From Brachypterus glaber (Eukaryota > Arthropoda > Insecta > Coleoptera > Kateretidae): DNA of 64,000 nucleotides. The DNA is taken from assembly GCA_958510825.1 (NCBI GenBank), contig OY294046.1, positions 11,634,847 to 11,698,846 on the forward strand, written 5' to 3'. Below, piece after piece: positions 10,461 through 20,826 of the stretch; position 1 is the stretch's first letter, and every line of letters begins with the position of its first letter. The position numbers were made by a program, and so were the translations under genes. Below the pieces are notes generated by a model that was not told where the DNA came from, searched no databases, and saw only the letters and a list, made by a program, of their open reading frames with translations.

Positions 10461-10853
10461 AGTTACATATAGTAGGAATATAGCTATATTTTTTTAATTT
10501 ATTTAGTACAATATACCCTGCGAGCTGGATTCTTAATAGGGCCAATGTTTACAATGTTTATTTTATAATTTTTACATAAAAAAATACAATTTTTACAAAA
10601 AAAAATATATTAATTCATATATTTATAATTTTTATAGTAAAACGGCGAGTGAGGGGAAAAAAGTGAAATAAACAAAAAAATAATAAAAATATATACGCAA
10701 ATAAATTATTGTGAACTTTTTTTTTAATGATTTGTCATAACTTTTAATTTTTAAATTAAATCTAAATTTTTTTGAAGCATCATCTAGGTCATTATAAAAT
10801 TTGGCATTGTATTTTAACGAGTTTTGCCCAAACTTTTTTTCAAAAAAAAATTA
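10461..10853. other. AT-rich spacer, no gene seen
   Basis: No coding region or recognisable repeat boundary; mainly A/T runs. Confidence 0.5.
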
Positions 10854-11006
10854 TTATGCATTAAATATACTTGCCCATAAAAACAATTTTTAACTAATGG
10901 TAATTTTTAATTAGATGTCATGACATTCATATTTTATATAACCATAAATACCATTAGAACCATTAGTTAAAAATGGTTTTTATGAACAACTATGTTTAAT
11001 GCATAA
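10854..11006. repeat. Imperfect palindrome, ~150 bp
   Basis: TTATGCATTAAATATA, CATAAAAACAATTTTTAAC and TAATGG are inverted across the centre at about 10930 as CCATTAG, TTAAAAATGGTTTTTATG and TATGTTTAATGCATAA. It is probably the central or terminal part of a larger foldback. Confidence 0.65.
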
Positions 11007-11565
11007 GAAAAATCCAAATACCACATTTTTTATGGTTTTTGGCAAATATATCCAAAACTATTTAATTTAAGCACACAATCCCCAACTCATTTAAAATAGA
11101 ATTTAAATTACTATTAGGTATTTAAAATAAAAAAATTATAGGGTACCATTAAAAAAAACGTGAGTTAAGGGCATTTTAATTTCTTCAACTTTGAGACATT
11201 CCGTATATTTTTTTGAGATAACTTTGTGTTTAGAGGAAAGAATATGCCTTTCTTAAAATTAACCCATTTTTTTAAAATCATAACTCTAAAACGTTAGGAC
11301 ATACGATTATGGTAATTTTTTCGTTAAAATCGAAATAACTCAAAAACTATTGGACATAGATATAAATTGTTACACACCAAAAGATTTGGAATTTAATGCA
11401 GAATTTGAAAATCATAAATATATAGGGTATTCAATTAAAAAAAAAAAAACATATGTTGTGCATTTACCATTTTTCTGGCACACTCTGTACTTTTGAAAAA
11501 TATGCACTTGTTAATCCCTTTTAAGAATACTCACTAAAAGTTTTTAAAAATAGTTAACAAACAAC
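11007..11565. other. AT-rich spacer, no gene seen
   Basis: It holds two phrases of the type TATAGGGTATTCAATTAAAA, similar to phrases in the outer arms of the palindrome at 40171-42130. It may therefore be old repeat debris. No coding region. Confidence 0.45.
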
Positions 11566-11568
11566 TAA

Positions 11569-12278
11569 GGGGCTGTCCATATATTACGTAACGCGCCTAG
11601 GGGGGAGGGGGGGGTCAGAGAAATTGTTACAGTTTGTGACAGGGGGAAGGGGGGGTCTAGGTAAAAGTTACGTAACGGAATTTAATAAATTTAGTTTTTA
11701 TTTCCAGCTTGGTAGATGTATTTTTATTTGAACATAAATTACTATTTAGTGGCCCATAATTCCCTTTTTCACACAAAAATTGACGAAACTATGCACATTT
11801 AAATAATATTGTAATCAGTAAAAAAAACTGTTGACATTGATATTAAAAAAAAATCTTACGGCCCTGTTCTTGCGTGATCTTGCCGATGAATCATCGGCGA
11901 TGATACACTAATGTGTGTACTATTTTGTGTACCTGTGCATAAACAATATACGTGTTATATGTGACACTCAGTGTAAAAAGAGGTACCTAGTATTTTTTCC
12001 CTGTGTGATATTGATTATGAATATTTTTTTTAAGTTTGAGTGATTTTTTCGTGTAATTTTTTTTTTAATGTTATGTTATACTATATTTTAGGTTCATGTT
12101 TGTTTTGTCGAGAAAAACGAATCAATAGTGAGAACACAGTTAAATTTATCGCGAAACAAAATTTTTATATTGTTACGCGTTACACAGGGGGGGGGTGTTG
12201 CTAAATGTGACAGTTTGTTACACAGGAGGGGGGTCAGTTTTTTTGAAAAATTGCGTTACGTAATATATGGACAGCCCC
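11569..12278. mobile_element. PIF/Harbinger-like MITE, 3-bp TAA target duplication
   Basis: Ends GGGGCTGTCCATATATTACG and CGTAATATATGGACAGCCCC are near-perfect inverted repeats extending to GTAACGC. TAA occurs on both sides (11566-11568 and 12279-12281). A TWA duplication is typical of PIF/Harbinger. The sister copy at 47175-47750 has TTA on both sides. G-rich blocks with GTGACAG lie just inside both termini. Non-coding, 710 bp. Confidence 0.8.
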
Positions 12279-12284
12279 TAATTT

Positions 12285-12360
12285 ATTACTTTGGCAGAGA
12301 GCTGGGACACCCGGTAATGTTTAACTACTGCGCCTTCGCCAAATTTATAAAAGTTTAAAA
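12285..12360. repeat. Possible SINE fragment
   Basis: GAGAGCTGGGACACCCGG and TGCGCCTTCGCCAAATTT resemble the interior of the SINE at 2735-2947 (ACGCCTTCGCCAAATTT). Only this short block matches. Confidence 0.35.
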
Positions 12361-12367
12361 TGAAATA

Positions 12368-12610
12368 CAGAGCGTGTCAAAAGTCCGCCCCCCCTTTAAC
12401 TTTTGAACGGATTAAGATATCAACTTGAATTTAAAACACCTAAATAACATAACCCAAATATTTTTTATTACCGATATATTTGATATGCTTAGGGGGCAAG
12501 GGGGACATTTTTTAAATGGAAAAAGGGGTCGCGTGATACATCATTTTAAAGCTTAAAAAATTCTCTATTCGTATATATAATTTTTAATTTTTTAAATATT
12601 TTTTTAGGTT
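12368..12610 (+). mobile_element. Left half of the CAGTGCGGTCC TA-type MITE family
   Basis: CAGAGCGTGTCAAAAGTCCG, TTTAACTTTTGAACGG, TTTGATATGCTTAGGGGGC and GATACATCATTTTAAAGC align in order with the complete elements at 24540-25255 and 42428-43141. The right terminal repeat was not found. Confidence 0.7.
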
Positions 12611-13141
12611 TTCATTTTTCAATTTTTTTTGCTAAAAAATAAGATTTTTTAAGATTTGATTTGTAAAATTTTATTAACTATTCAAAATTAGTTTAAAAGT
12701 ATAATTGAGACATTTACACCGTCAAAAAATGTTCAAGTAACCAAAAATTTGGTATGCAAGCATAGTTTTTCAATTGAAACAACATAGGAGGGGCGCATAT
12801 AAAAAAATAGAAAAATGTGTTTGTTTGGAATACCCTAATCCCTAATCTAGATTAATTTGATTTTTTTTAACAAATCTATATTTATTTCAGATGAATTAAC
12901 GAACATGTTTCCCCATATTGACTGTGGATAAGGAATTTAACAAATAGGTAAGAAGAACCAAGGAAACCCTGATAATACACTTCATCCTAAGAAGGTTTTT
13001 TAATCGTTCACTTGAAAAGGTTCTTAGTAAGGTTCTGCAGTATAAAACAATTAATTGGCGCATGTTTTAGTTCCTATTTTGGATCCTCAGAACCTGAAAT
13101 TTTCTCTTTAACTTAAATTTTCTCGAGAACGGTTGGCCCTA
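12611..13141. other. Spacer with dispersed-repeat debris
   Basis: It includes the CACTTCATCCTAAGAAGG block (12968-13005) shared with 6360. Otherwise AT-rich with no gene seen. Confidence 0.5.
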
Positions 13142-13610
13142 CACTGTAAAAAGGGCATGTAAATTCACATTATTTGTAATGCGTTTTTACCGTATTTTAC
13201 AAGTTTTTTATTTTAATTTAACAGAAAATGTATTATTACCCCATTTTTAAAACACTTTTACACGGGTAATGTAATTTTACCATACTATTAAAATAATTTT
13301 TAGTCAATAATGTATTTTTTAACTTTTACTATATGTCTAATGTAAAAAATATCACGTGCTCTCGTTGACATTACGAATATTGTATTTCAACGCATGCGCA
13401 CATAGGATATAAACACATGCCAGCAGCCATTTCTCTGTTCGCGAATATTCATGCACATGTGATCTTTACGTTGTGAGTAAAAGTGTTTTTAATTTAAAAA
13501 GAAACCAGGTAAGATGTTTAATTGTAAATTGTGCAATACTATATTACATTCGATAAAATAATACGAAACCGAAAACTCCTTAAAAAAAATAAATTTGTAG
13601 TAAATAGCAG

Positions 13611-14026
13611 AGCTGGATGCAGTAACTGGACGTTACGAAGAAGTGGACGTAAATATTTTAAACAAGACGGAAAAATTAAATACTGAGTACATGCAATTAC
13701 TGGAAAAATCGTATGGGCAACAAAGAGCATGGATCAACGAGTTCACCAACCCTCCACCAATAGTAGAATTAAAATTAAAGTGGCATTGCCTCTTAAGAAA
13801 AGAAATCATATTTTGGCATTTCAAAAAATTAACATCCTTGGATATAGAAAATATAGATTTTTCTGAACCAGTAAATAAAATAAAGGAATTTGGAAAACTT
13901 ATGAAGGAAAACTCTTTTAAAAGCCTTGATAAAATTGAAATTTTGTCAACCCTTTGGGATGCTCTTCAAATATTAAGTAAACATTTTCATCAGGACTTGG
14001 GTACAATAATCAATAGTAGTAAATAA
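13611..14026 (+). CDS. Exon-like ORF of unknown function inside the CACTGTAA element
   Basis: The frame is open from 13604 and stops at TAA 14024-14026, about 138 codons counted from a plausible splice acceptor AG at 13609-13610. A donor-like CAG|GTAAGA lies at 13507-13513, giving a possible 102-bp intron. The frame has no early ATG; the first in-frame Met is in NTEYMQLLEKSYGQQ. The protein is Lys/Glu/Leu-rich, predicted helical and soluble, with segments such as KWHCLLRKEIIFWHFKKL and NKIKEFGKLMKENSFKSLD. I recognise no domain. No stop codon interrupts 420 bp despite high AT content, so selection at some time is plausible. It is likely the last exon of an element-borne or captured gene. Confidence 0.5.
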
Positions 14027-14187
14027 GGTTATTATTATTACTTTTATTATAACTATTATTAATATTATTTAATAATTAGTAAATAATGTAATCTTTGTTT
14101 AGGTATATTGTAAGATTAACATCTAAATAATGTATATTTATAGTTTACATTGTAATTTTTTATAAAAAAATATTGTAAATATTACTA

Positions 14188-14336
14188 TAGAGGGTGTCAA
14201 CGAGATCAATAGCATCCCCGATTTACTTCTTTTATTTTAAGTTGTGAAAATCCAATTTTTTTATGGATTTTGGATTTTATAACTTGAAATACAAGAGGTA
14301 ATTTGGGGATGCAATTGATCTCGTTTACACCCTTTA
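14188..14336. mobile_element. Small hairpin MITE nested in the CACTGTAA element
   Basis: AGAGGGTGTCAACGAGATCA and TGATCTCGTTTACACCCTTT are inverted repeats that extend for about 65 bp each side. TATA flanks both ends. Beyond the hairpin the flanks (14090-14187 and 14337-14440) are themselves inverted, so it sits in a larger palindrome of about 350 bp. Confidence 0.75.
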
Positions 14337-14390
14337 TAATAATATTAACAATATTTTTTATAAAAAATTACGCAGTAAACTATAAAAATA

Positions 14391-14715
14391 CATTATTTAG
14401 ATAGTAATTTTACAATATACTTAAACAAAGATTACATTAATACTGCTGTATTATTACACAAGGTGTAACAACTTATCACATTGCAAATTGTAAAAATACA
14501 TTTATAATATTGTCAATTTTACAGTATTACTAAACAAAGGTTACATTATTATTACTGATTTATTACACTAGGTATATCAAAATATTACGTTAAAAGGTAT
14601 AAAAATACATTATTTTTCATGGTAATTTTACAATATACTTAAACAAATATTACACTTTAACTACTGTTTTATTACACGATGTAATGAAACATTACATATG
14701 CTGATGTAAATTTAC
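14391..14715 (+). repeat. Three ~108-bp tandem units
   Basis: Units starting at about 14391, 14499 and 14608 share CATTATTT, GTAATTTTACAATATACTTA, AACAAAGATTACA and GTATTATTACAC. They form the right subterminal part of the 13142-14784 element and could be binding-site repeats, but that is inference. Confidence 0.7.
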
Positions 14716-14814
14716 CATACGCCACATTGGTCAGAAACGACCTACGTAGAATACTGTAAATTTACATTATTTCTTCTTACAGTGTACGGTGTTACATAAA
14801 GAGTACCTTTTTTA

Positions 14815-15161
14815 TGTATTTTTAATTAAAGAATGATATTTTATGTCAAAAAATCAACAGATAAAGAAATTTGGGGTAAAAAGTGACATCGCCCCCACAT
14901 TTTGCACGTCCCTGGTTAAATTGCCAAACAAAAATTACATAAAACGATAGCCTTTATCAATGTTAAGGCACGTGCAAAAAATGGTTATTGTAGTTTAAAG
15001 GGTTTCAGAGATATTAAAAACGATTTTTCAGATATACTCTTAGGAGGGTCGTAGCTCCCTTATGGCTCATTTACGGACCTACCTTTATAGGAACTTTCTT
15101 CATATTTTTGAATCTAGAATCACCCCTTAAAATTTTGTACCTTATTTCTGAATCACCCTAT
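14815..15161. mobile_element. Right-half copy of the AGGGTTATTCAGAAATAAG TIR family
   Basis: Aligns with the right half of the complete element next door: GGGGTAAAAAGTGACATCGC, GGGTCGTAGCTCCCTTATGG and CTTATTTCTGAATCACCCT. It lies head to head with the complete element, separated by TATATTAATA. Confidence 0.7.
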
Positions 15162-15172
15162 ATATTAATATA

Positions 15173-15911
15173 CAGGGTTATTCAGAAATAAGTTCGAGAA
15201 ATTTAAGGGGTGAATCTACGTTAAAAAATATGAAAAAAAAATCCTATACAGGTTGGTTCGGAAATGAGCTCTAAGGAAGCTGCGGCCCTTCGAACATGGA
15301 CATATTGAATCGGGAACAAAATAAACACCAATAAATTTTTAATACTGCAGGACGATTCTTCATTTAAAACTAAGCAAAAAAGTATTCTTCACCAAAACAC
15401 CTAAATTTAATATTAAAGGAGATATAGCCTTTTAAAAAGTAACATTTTTAGTGGCACAAAATGTTACTTCCTCTTAATTGCATTTAATTGCATTTTTTTT
15501 AAACGGCTGTTCCTACAGTGTTATACTATATGACATTTTTTAAGTATTTTTACTAAAGGAATCTATATTTATTACAATAAATCAAAAAAAAATATATACA
15601 CAAAAAAGTTTGGGGCAAAAATGTCTTAATCCCCACATATTTTGTCCGTCTAGGCACGCCTCTGGATAAATTCAAAAAAATAAATTAACATAAACTTATT
15701 GCCCTTATGAATACTAGTATAAATGCAAAAGTCGCTCTAGCTTAAAGGGTACAAGAGTTATTAATGAAAAACCTTATTTTTATTAAAATTTTAAAGAGCC
15801 TTAGCTTCCTTAGGACTCATTTCCTGACCAACCTTTATAGGAACTTTTTTTCATAACTTTTAACATAGAATCGCCTCTTAAATTTCTCGAACTTATTTTT
15901 AAACAACCCTC
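15173..15911. mobile_element. 0.74-kb TIR element, TA-flanked
   Basis: The left end CAGGGTTATTCAGAAATAAG and the right end CTTATTTTTAAACAACCCTC are inverted for about 120 bp. TA occurs at 15171-15172 and 15912-15913. The interior shares GGCACAAAATGTTACTTC and TTTGTCCGTCTAGGCACGCC with 28020-28400. Non-coding, so a non-autonomous TA-targeting element. Confidence 0.75.
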
Positions 15912-15932
15912 TATAAATTTAAAATTTATAAA

Positions 15933-17021
15933 GAACCTGGCACACATATAGGGGGGTTCCTGGGCCTCTGTCAAACTGCCTCAAATTTTGATATTTTGTA
16001 ATTTCGGGGGTAAACATTAAATTAGGAAAATTGCAGCCAAATTAAATGACCAGTTTCGGAGAAAAACGCTTTTAAAAATCTAATTTTATGACAGATTTTT
16101 TGATGTATATTAAGGTTATTTTTTACTTACGTAAATATTAACCTTATTAGCCGTTTTAAGTTTATTATACTCTATTAATTAAAGAAAAGGCATGATAAAT
16201 ATTACATAAAAGGCTTTGTTATCATTTACTTACATGTGGTTCTATAAAATTTTTAAAACTTTGTGAAACTTACACATGCTGGCATTTTCCACGTGTTTGC
16301 TAATATCTGCATATTTTCTGTTAGATTTTTGCTTTATGTTGAAACATGGTTTGGTACATCGACAAATATTTTATAATTATATATTTTAGATTTTCTTGAT
16401 ATATTTTTCCAAAACTACGTCTGAGGCTTGACAAATCTATCATCATATTTTCATAGGTAAAATATATTATTGAGATTGCCTAGCAACAAATTTTAATAAA
16501 TATTACTATAAAGGGTTCACTAATGAATTAAGTTGTTGCTAGGCAATCTCAATAATATGTTTTGCATATGAAAATATCATGAGAGATTTGTCAACCATCA
16601 GATATTGTTTTGAAAAAATATATCAAGAAAATCTAAAATATATATTTATTATTATAAACACGTGGAAAATGCCAGCATGTGGAAGTTTCACAAAGTTTTA
16701 AAATTTTTATAGAACCACATATAAGTAAATGATAATAAAGCCTTTTATGTAATATTTATCTTGCCTGTTCTTTAATTAATAGAGTATAATAAACTTAAAA
16801 CTGCTAATTAAGTTAATATTTACGTAAGTAAAAAATAACCTTAATATACGTCAAAAAATCTGTCATAAAATTAGATTTTTAAAAGCGTTTTTCTCCGAAA
16901 CTGGTTATTTAATTTGGCTGCAATTTTCCTAATTTAATGTTTACCCCCGAAATTACAAAATATCAAAATTTGAGGCAGTTTGACTGACGCCCAGGAACCC
17001 CCCTATATGTGTGCCAGGTTC
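15933..17021. mobile_element. 1.09-kb foldback element with ~530-bp arms
   Basis: The left arm starts GAACCTGGCACACATATAGG and the right arm ends CCTATATGTGTGCCAGGTTC. The arms stay highly similar to a centre near 16500, where TTGCTAGGCAATCTCAATAA is repeated in inverted form. TTTATAAA flanks both ends (15925-15932 and 17022-17029). It could be an 8-bp target duplication, but because it is self-complementary it could equally be part of the arms. No coding region. Confidence 0.85.
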
Positions 17022-17221
17022 TTTATAAATTATTTACACTTTTGTTTTGTTTTTCAGATAAATGACTGATAACTTTAGAGGGCCGATAATAATAGGTAAG
17101 TGTAAGGTACCTATAATGTATTTATAAACCAAGGAAAGATATATTTGCGGCGAATATAATTTTAATCATCACAATTAATAAGTATAACAGAATAGGGTAA
17201 AGAGTACAGTTTAATATTCAG

Positions 17222-17560
17222 AAATATTTATGGTACTAGTGGGTAAAGTAAGATATTGCCCATGAGAAATTAACCTGCTTGGCTGACGCCTCGCAGGTTA
17301 ATTTTCGAGAGGGCAATATCGGTTTCCCATGAGTGCCATACAAGGTTTTATCCAATAAATAGCTTAGAAATTCATATTTTTATAAAAATTTTAATGACAT
17401 TTACAAAAAAATAATTTGGCAAGTGACAGTTAAGTGGGTAAAATAAATAATTATCCACTCAATAAAGTAAAAGCCACGCGGGGGTTATTATTGAGTTTAT
17501 CTATTTAAAATAAAGCTGGTAATTGTCTCATTATCTGTATGTATTGGATAAATAGTATAT
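17222..17560 (+). repeat. GC-capped hairpin repeat family, copy A
   Basis: A family with four copies in the window (also 20827, 44712 and 51587). Order: ATTTATGGTACTAGTGGGTA, a hairpin with ATATTGCCC/GGGCAATAT stem capped by an inner 32-bp palindrome (17270-17301), CATACAAGGTTTTATCC, then a second hairpin around CCACGCGGGGG and the end GTAATTGTCTCATTATCTGT. The inner cap reads CTTGGCTGACGCCTCG here. It is in the opposite orientation in copy D. Non-coding. Confidence 0.8.
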
Positions 17561-17569
17561 TATTTACCA

Positions 17570-17672
17570 AGTGAGAGAAGTTTAACATTTTTGACCTGCG
17601 TCAAATTGCAGGATGAGCGCGCTAGCGCGAAGCCCGCAAGACGCGGTCTAAAATGTTAAATCTTCACTCACG
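17570..17672. repeat. Hairpin with GC-rich cap
   Basis: AGTGAGAGAAGTTTAACATT and AATGTTAAATCTTCACTCAC form an AT-rich stem. The interior contains GACCTGCGTC, GAGCGCGCTAGCGCG and GACGCGGTC. It belongs to the same structural class as copy A just upstream and the hairpins at 39986 and 45544. Confidence 0.7.
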
Positions 17673-17898
17673 TGGAAAATATAGTATTTTTTTCACTACC
17701 AGTACAATTAATTAGCTATTTGTTTATTTATTTTACTAAAATTTAATGAAAAAGCTTATAAATTTAAAATATCACGCTGGCCGTTTGCGGCCATTAAAAA
17801 AACAAATGAATAACTTGACATTTCTGGCAGAAATTTTCTGGTGATCTGCTGAAATTATTAAGTTAGAAAGTGTTTCCGTGTTAAGTGTAATAAAATAT

Positions 17899-18039
17899 AT
17901 GGAAATGAAAAGTGAAATAGAAAGTGATGATTCTGGTACTCCCCCAGAAATAAGGACAGGTGAAAACTGTGACGGAGAATCTATTGCCACAAAAATCAAT
18001 ATATGGGGGGTTGTACCTCTAGTAATCTATGATCCTTGA
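17899..18039 (+). CDS. Short acidic ORF, possible first exon, unknown
   Basis: ATG at 17899, TGA at 18037-18039, 46 codons, beginning MEMKSEIESDDSGTPPEI. An acidic N-terminus and a donor-like CAG|GTGAAA near 17955 would fit the first coding exon of an element- or host-encoded protein, with the following codons intronic. No domain is recognisable and no partner exon was found. It could be chance. Confidence 0.25.
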   Translation: MEMKSEIESDDSGTPPEIRTGENCDGESIATKINIWGVVPLVIYDP

Positions 18040-18735
18040 ATATGATGGACCAATAATTTTCACTTTTCGAAGTGTTTTATGTAAAACATGTTTTATAGGT
18101 ACTAATTTAGTTAATATTTTTTAATTTATCATGCAATAAATAAATTTGGTGCCTAAAGACACTTGTAAATAGCAATGTGATTAATTAATTAAGTGAAACG
18201 TCAGATGCCAAAACAGCTGAATAAAAATTCATTATTAACCATGGTGCAATTTCATTATTTTTAGAACCTCTGACGTCATAGGTAGAGAAATAATATTTCT
18301 ACCAATGAAAAGAACAGTAATAAAGATGTGCTTTTAGGCTGGTAGTGAAAAAACACATTTTCCTAACTACATTATTATAATAGTCCAGACAAATAGGGAT
18401 TCAACCTCGGAATGAAAGATAGCAAGCTATAAACTTGTATAAATCTTTGTTTTGACATTCTATGAGTTACCTCAAAAGTCAAATTCCTCTGGCCCAATTT
18501 TTGATAATATAAATAGACAGTGCCTATTAGACACACTTATTAAGCGTCGCTTAAGCCTTTTTTAATCTAAATTTATCGTTCTAAAAGTCATGCTGGTTGA
18601 AAATTAAAACAAAACAGAACTTCTACCGAGAACTGCCTGCAGTAGTTTATAAAAAGGGAGCAACTAACTGGTCGTACACATAGTGTGTCATTTAAAGCTT
18701 AAAGTGCAATCCAGATGCTTGCATAACCAATGGCA
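18040..18735. other. Spacer, no gene seen
   Basis: AT-rich with a GGCTGGTAGTGAAAAAAC phrase (18338) that is inverted relative to TTTTTTTCACTACCAG at 17687. The 17.2-18.4 kb region may therefore be one larger composite element. No coding region beyond the short ORF described. Confidence 0.4.
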
Positions 18736-18736
18736 T

Positions 18737-18960
18737 TAAGGTCTGTCCAGAAGCTTGCATAAGAACATAAAACATAAGAATGCGATGCCGTGATTGGCTT
18801 ACAAGATACATGGCGGCACCTCAAGCCAATCACGGAATCGCATGGTTATGTACAATGTTGTTATGCGAGCATACATAACATACATAGACGGCGTGATTGG
18901 CTAGAAGTTCCGCCACGTGTCCTGTGCGCAGACTTGGAACGTTATGTTTTTTCTTAGAAA
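18737..18960. mobile_element. GATGCCGTGATTGGCTT MITE, one full and one partial copy
   Basis: AGGTCTGTCCAGAAGCTTGC starts a palindromic copy with GATGCCGTGATTGGCTTAC and AAGCCAATCACGGAATCGCA arms. A second GGCGTGATTGGCT arm follows at 18887. The 65-aa ORF across it is fortuitous. Confidence 0.7.
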
Positions 18961-19493
18961 TGTATTCTCCCTGTTTAAATGGGATACAGGGGGCGTATCA
19001 AAAACATAAAAATAGTTATGTTTATGTGCATATGTTGATCTATTTTTTTTTTCGAATTTTTACATTGTACTTTGCGACATATATCCGTTTTTAAATGACC
19101 ACCCTGCATACTTTTCACAAAAAAAAACATACTACCTCTGGTATCAATATTGATACCTAAGATCCGAAAAGGTTAATAAAAAATGGCCCAATTATTACCA
19201 CCCAGTTACCCAGTGGCGGATCCACGTGGGGGAGGGGTAATGGGGGTAATTACCCCCCTAGGATAAAATAATTGTAAAATTTGTAGGAAAATATTTTTAT
19301 CTAAATACGCATTTTCATGATGTATTCAGGAGGTTGAAGTCTCCTTCCCAGAAAAAGCAGCGCCAAAACAAGCTTTTTTTAAGGTGTATATTGCGTTCAA
19401 GTGGACCATAGACCTTTAAATTCATAAAAGTTTTGGCCTGCGGCGCTAGAGGTTTCTTACATTTTTTGTGAAATTTGTAATTGTAAATACCTG
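18961..19493. other. Repeat debris before PLE copy 1
   Basis: CAGTGGCGGATCCACGTGGG at about 19212 resembles a single hAT-type end. GGCCTGCGGCGCTAGAGG at 19435 belongs to the tandem family at 25925-26545. No coding region. Confidence 0.5.
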
Positions 19494-19522
19494 CGGGTTT
19501 AGACCGTGTTAATGGATTTTCG

Positions 19523-20207
19523 TTTGGTAGTTAATTCACTTGTTCATAGGGCTTTCATGATTTCAGACAAGAATTCCCTAGACACAGAACTCCTTAAACT
19601 AACCAAAGCCTTGACCATGAACGGTTATACCAAAAAAGACATTAATAAGACCATATACAAATACAGAAATCCCAGACCCAAACAACAGGACAATAGTGAC
19701 AATGACAGACAGACACAAGTTATACTTCCCTATGTAAGCGGTATCACGGATAAAATAGGTAAACTTTTGAAGAAGTCAAATATTAAGCCTATATTTCGGT
19801 CCAACCAAAAATTAGGTCAATGTTTGACTTCAACAAAAGACAAAATACCCCTGAGTTCAGAAAGCGTATATAAAATACCCTGCTCCTGTGGTACGGTTTA
19901 CATAGGTGAAACTAAGAGAAAAATTTCTACAAGACTTCAAGAGCATGAGCGCAATATAAGAAAGAAACAAATTTCCTTATCGGCAGTAGCCGAACATGTA
20001 CATGAAACAGGTCATAAAATCAATTTGTCTGAAACAAAACAAATATTAACAGAAAACAGAAAAATGCCAAGGAAGATACGGGAATCGATAGAAATCATCA
20101 AGCATCCTAACAATATCAATCGGGACACTGGTTACCACTTACCTGCAATATGGAAGTCTTTGATAGGAAAAACCTCGTCACGGGTGAATAACCACAACTC
20201 GTCATAA
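19523..20207 (+). CDS. Penelope-like element protein fragment: RT C-terminus plus GIY-YIG endonuclease
   Basis: The open frame runs from 19506 (first ATG within the inverted terminal piece) to TAA at 20205-20207. True element sequence starts about codon 6. Counting from that ATG, residues 7-60 (VVNSLVHRAFMISD...NGYTKKDI) match the thumb/C-terminal region of PLE reverse transcriptases. Residues 72-110 are the linker (ILPYVSGITDKIGKLLKKS). Residues 121-205 are the GIY-YIG endonuclease, with VYKIPCSCGTVYIGETKRK, R143, a CxC pair and conserved His residues (H147, H164, H170). In the family this nuclease nicks target DNA for target-primed reverse transcription. The RT catalytic core is absent, so the copy is not autonomous. 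The last 75 residues or so are identical to copy 2. Confidence 0.9.
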
Positions 20208-20250
20208 ATAGTGACACAAGTTGATTCGAAACTTAGTTTCAGATTAATCC

Positions 20251-20287
20251 CTGAAGATGTCTCTAGTAGTAAGAGACGAAACGTCGG
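20251..20287 (+). ncRNA. Hammerhead-ribozyme-like core in PLE copy 1
   Basis: CTGAAGA, then GTCTC paired with GAGAC around a TAGTAGTAA loop, then GAAACGTCGG. This fits the CUGANGA / stem II / GAAA layout of the hammerhead ribozymes described in Penelope-like elements. There is one unpaired U before stem II. Stems I and III and the cleavage site were not established by eye. Confidence 0.5.
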
Positions 20288-20366
20288 AAAGTGAAAATCC
20301 ATTAACACGGTCTAAACCCGAAAGTGAAAGTTCTTTATATCTTAATGGCCGTGAAAGCTTAAAATC

Positions 20367-20826
20367 TAAAATAATAAAAATGTCAGTTCCTGTTTTTTAT
20401 CTGCTGACGGCAGAGGAGCTACTCACACACATGCGTAACAAAATAATTATTTTAAGAATTAAGAACCTCCTACTATTTTGATGATGCGTTATCAGAGACG
20501 TACGTTTTACGCTGAAACGTGGACCTGAAAACAAGATGATTTAGGCTGAAACATCTTGTTTTTAAAGGTCCATTCAAAAACGTTGACTGCAAAGACTGAG
20601 GAAATGGCATTTTTATGGATTTTAATGACATTTTAATATGTTGTAGTCCTTGGTTTGCTGATTTTTTAATAGTCATGGTTGTTGTTTTTGGCTAAAGGAA
20701 GCTCTTAGCCTAGCTCTGTTTCAAACTTGAAGTAGTTAAATACTAATTAGATAATTAGCTCAATTTGATGTTAGATGTTAGATGTCAGACAGACCGACCG
20801 ACCGATAGACAAACAGACAGGCTGAC
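20367..20826. other. Spacer with small hairpin and GACC/GACA tract
   Basis: 20521-20571 is an inverted repeat (GGACCTGAAAACAAGATG / CATCTTGTTTTTAAAGGTCC). 20782-20825 is a GACCGACCGACCGATAGACA type tract joined directly to the next repeat copy. No gene seen; the 74-aa and 67-aa ORFs have no recognisable domain. Confidence 0.5.

Larger units (their letters stand above)
13142..14784 (+). mobile_element. 1.64-kb TA-flanked element with CACTGTAA ends
   Basis: The element runs from CACTGTAAAAAGGGCATGTA to TAATGTAAAT...TTCTTCTTACAGTG, with TA on both sides (13140-13141 and 14785-14786). It contains an exon-like ORF with a possible upstream intron, a nested hairpin, and three ~108-bp repeats in its right part. 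The TA target suggests a Tc1/mariner-type or related transposon, but no transposase motif is visible. Only short terminal identity is seen. Confidence 0.6.
19495..20366 (+). mobile_element. Penelope-like element, copy 1 (5' truncated)
   Basis: It consists of a 27-bp inverted terminal piece (19495-19521, the reverse complement of 20293-20319), an ORF for the end of the reverse transcriptase plus a GIY-YIG endonuclease, and a 3' noncoding region with a hammerhead-like core (20251-20287). The right end AAGCTTAAAATC matches copy 2 at 36320. Inverted terminal fragments and 5' truncation are known habits of Penelope-like elements. No target duplication was seen for this copy. Confidence 0.85.

Noticed and set aside
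17222..17700. Endogenous parvovirus-like terminal repeat, suggested by the flip/flop hairpin
   Set aside because: No replication or capsid coding sequence is near any of the four copies, and the hairpin is internal to the repeat. Only the structural analogy is kept.
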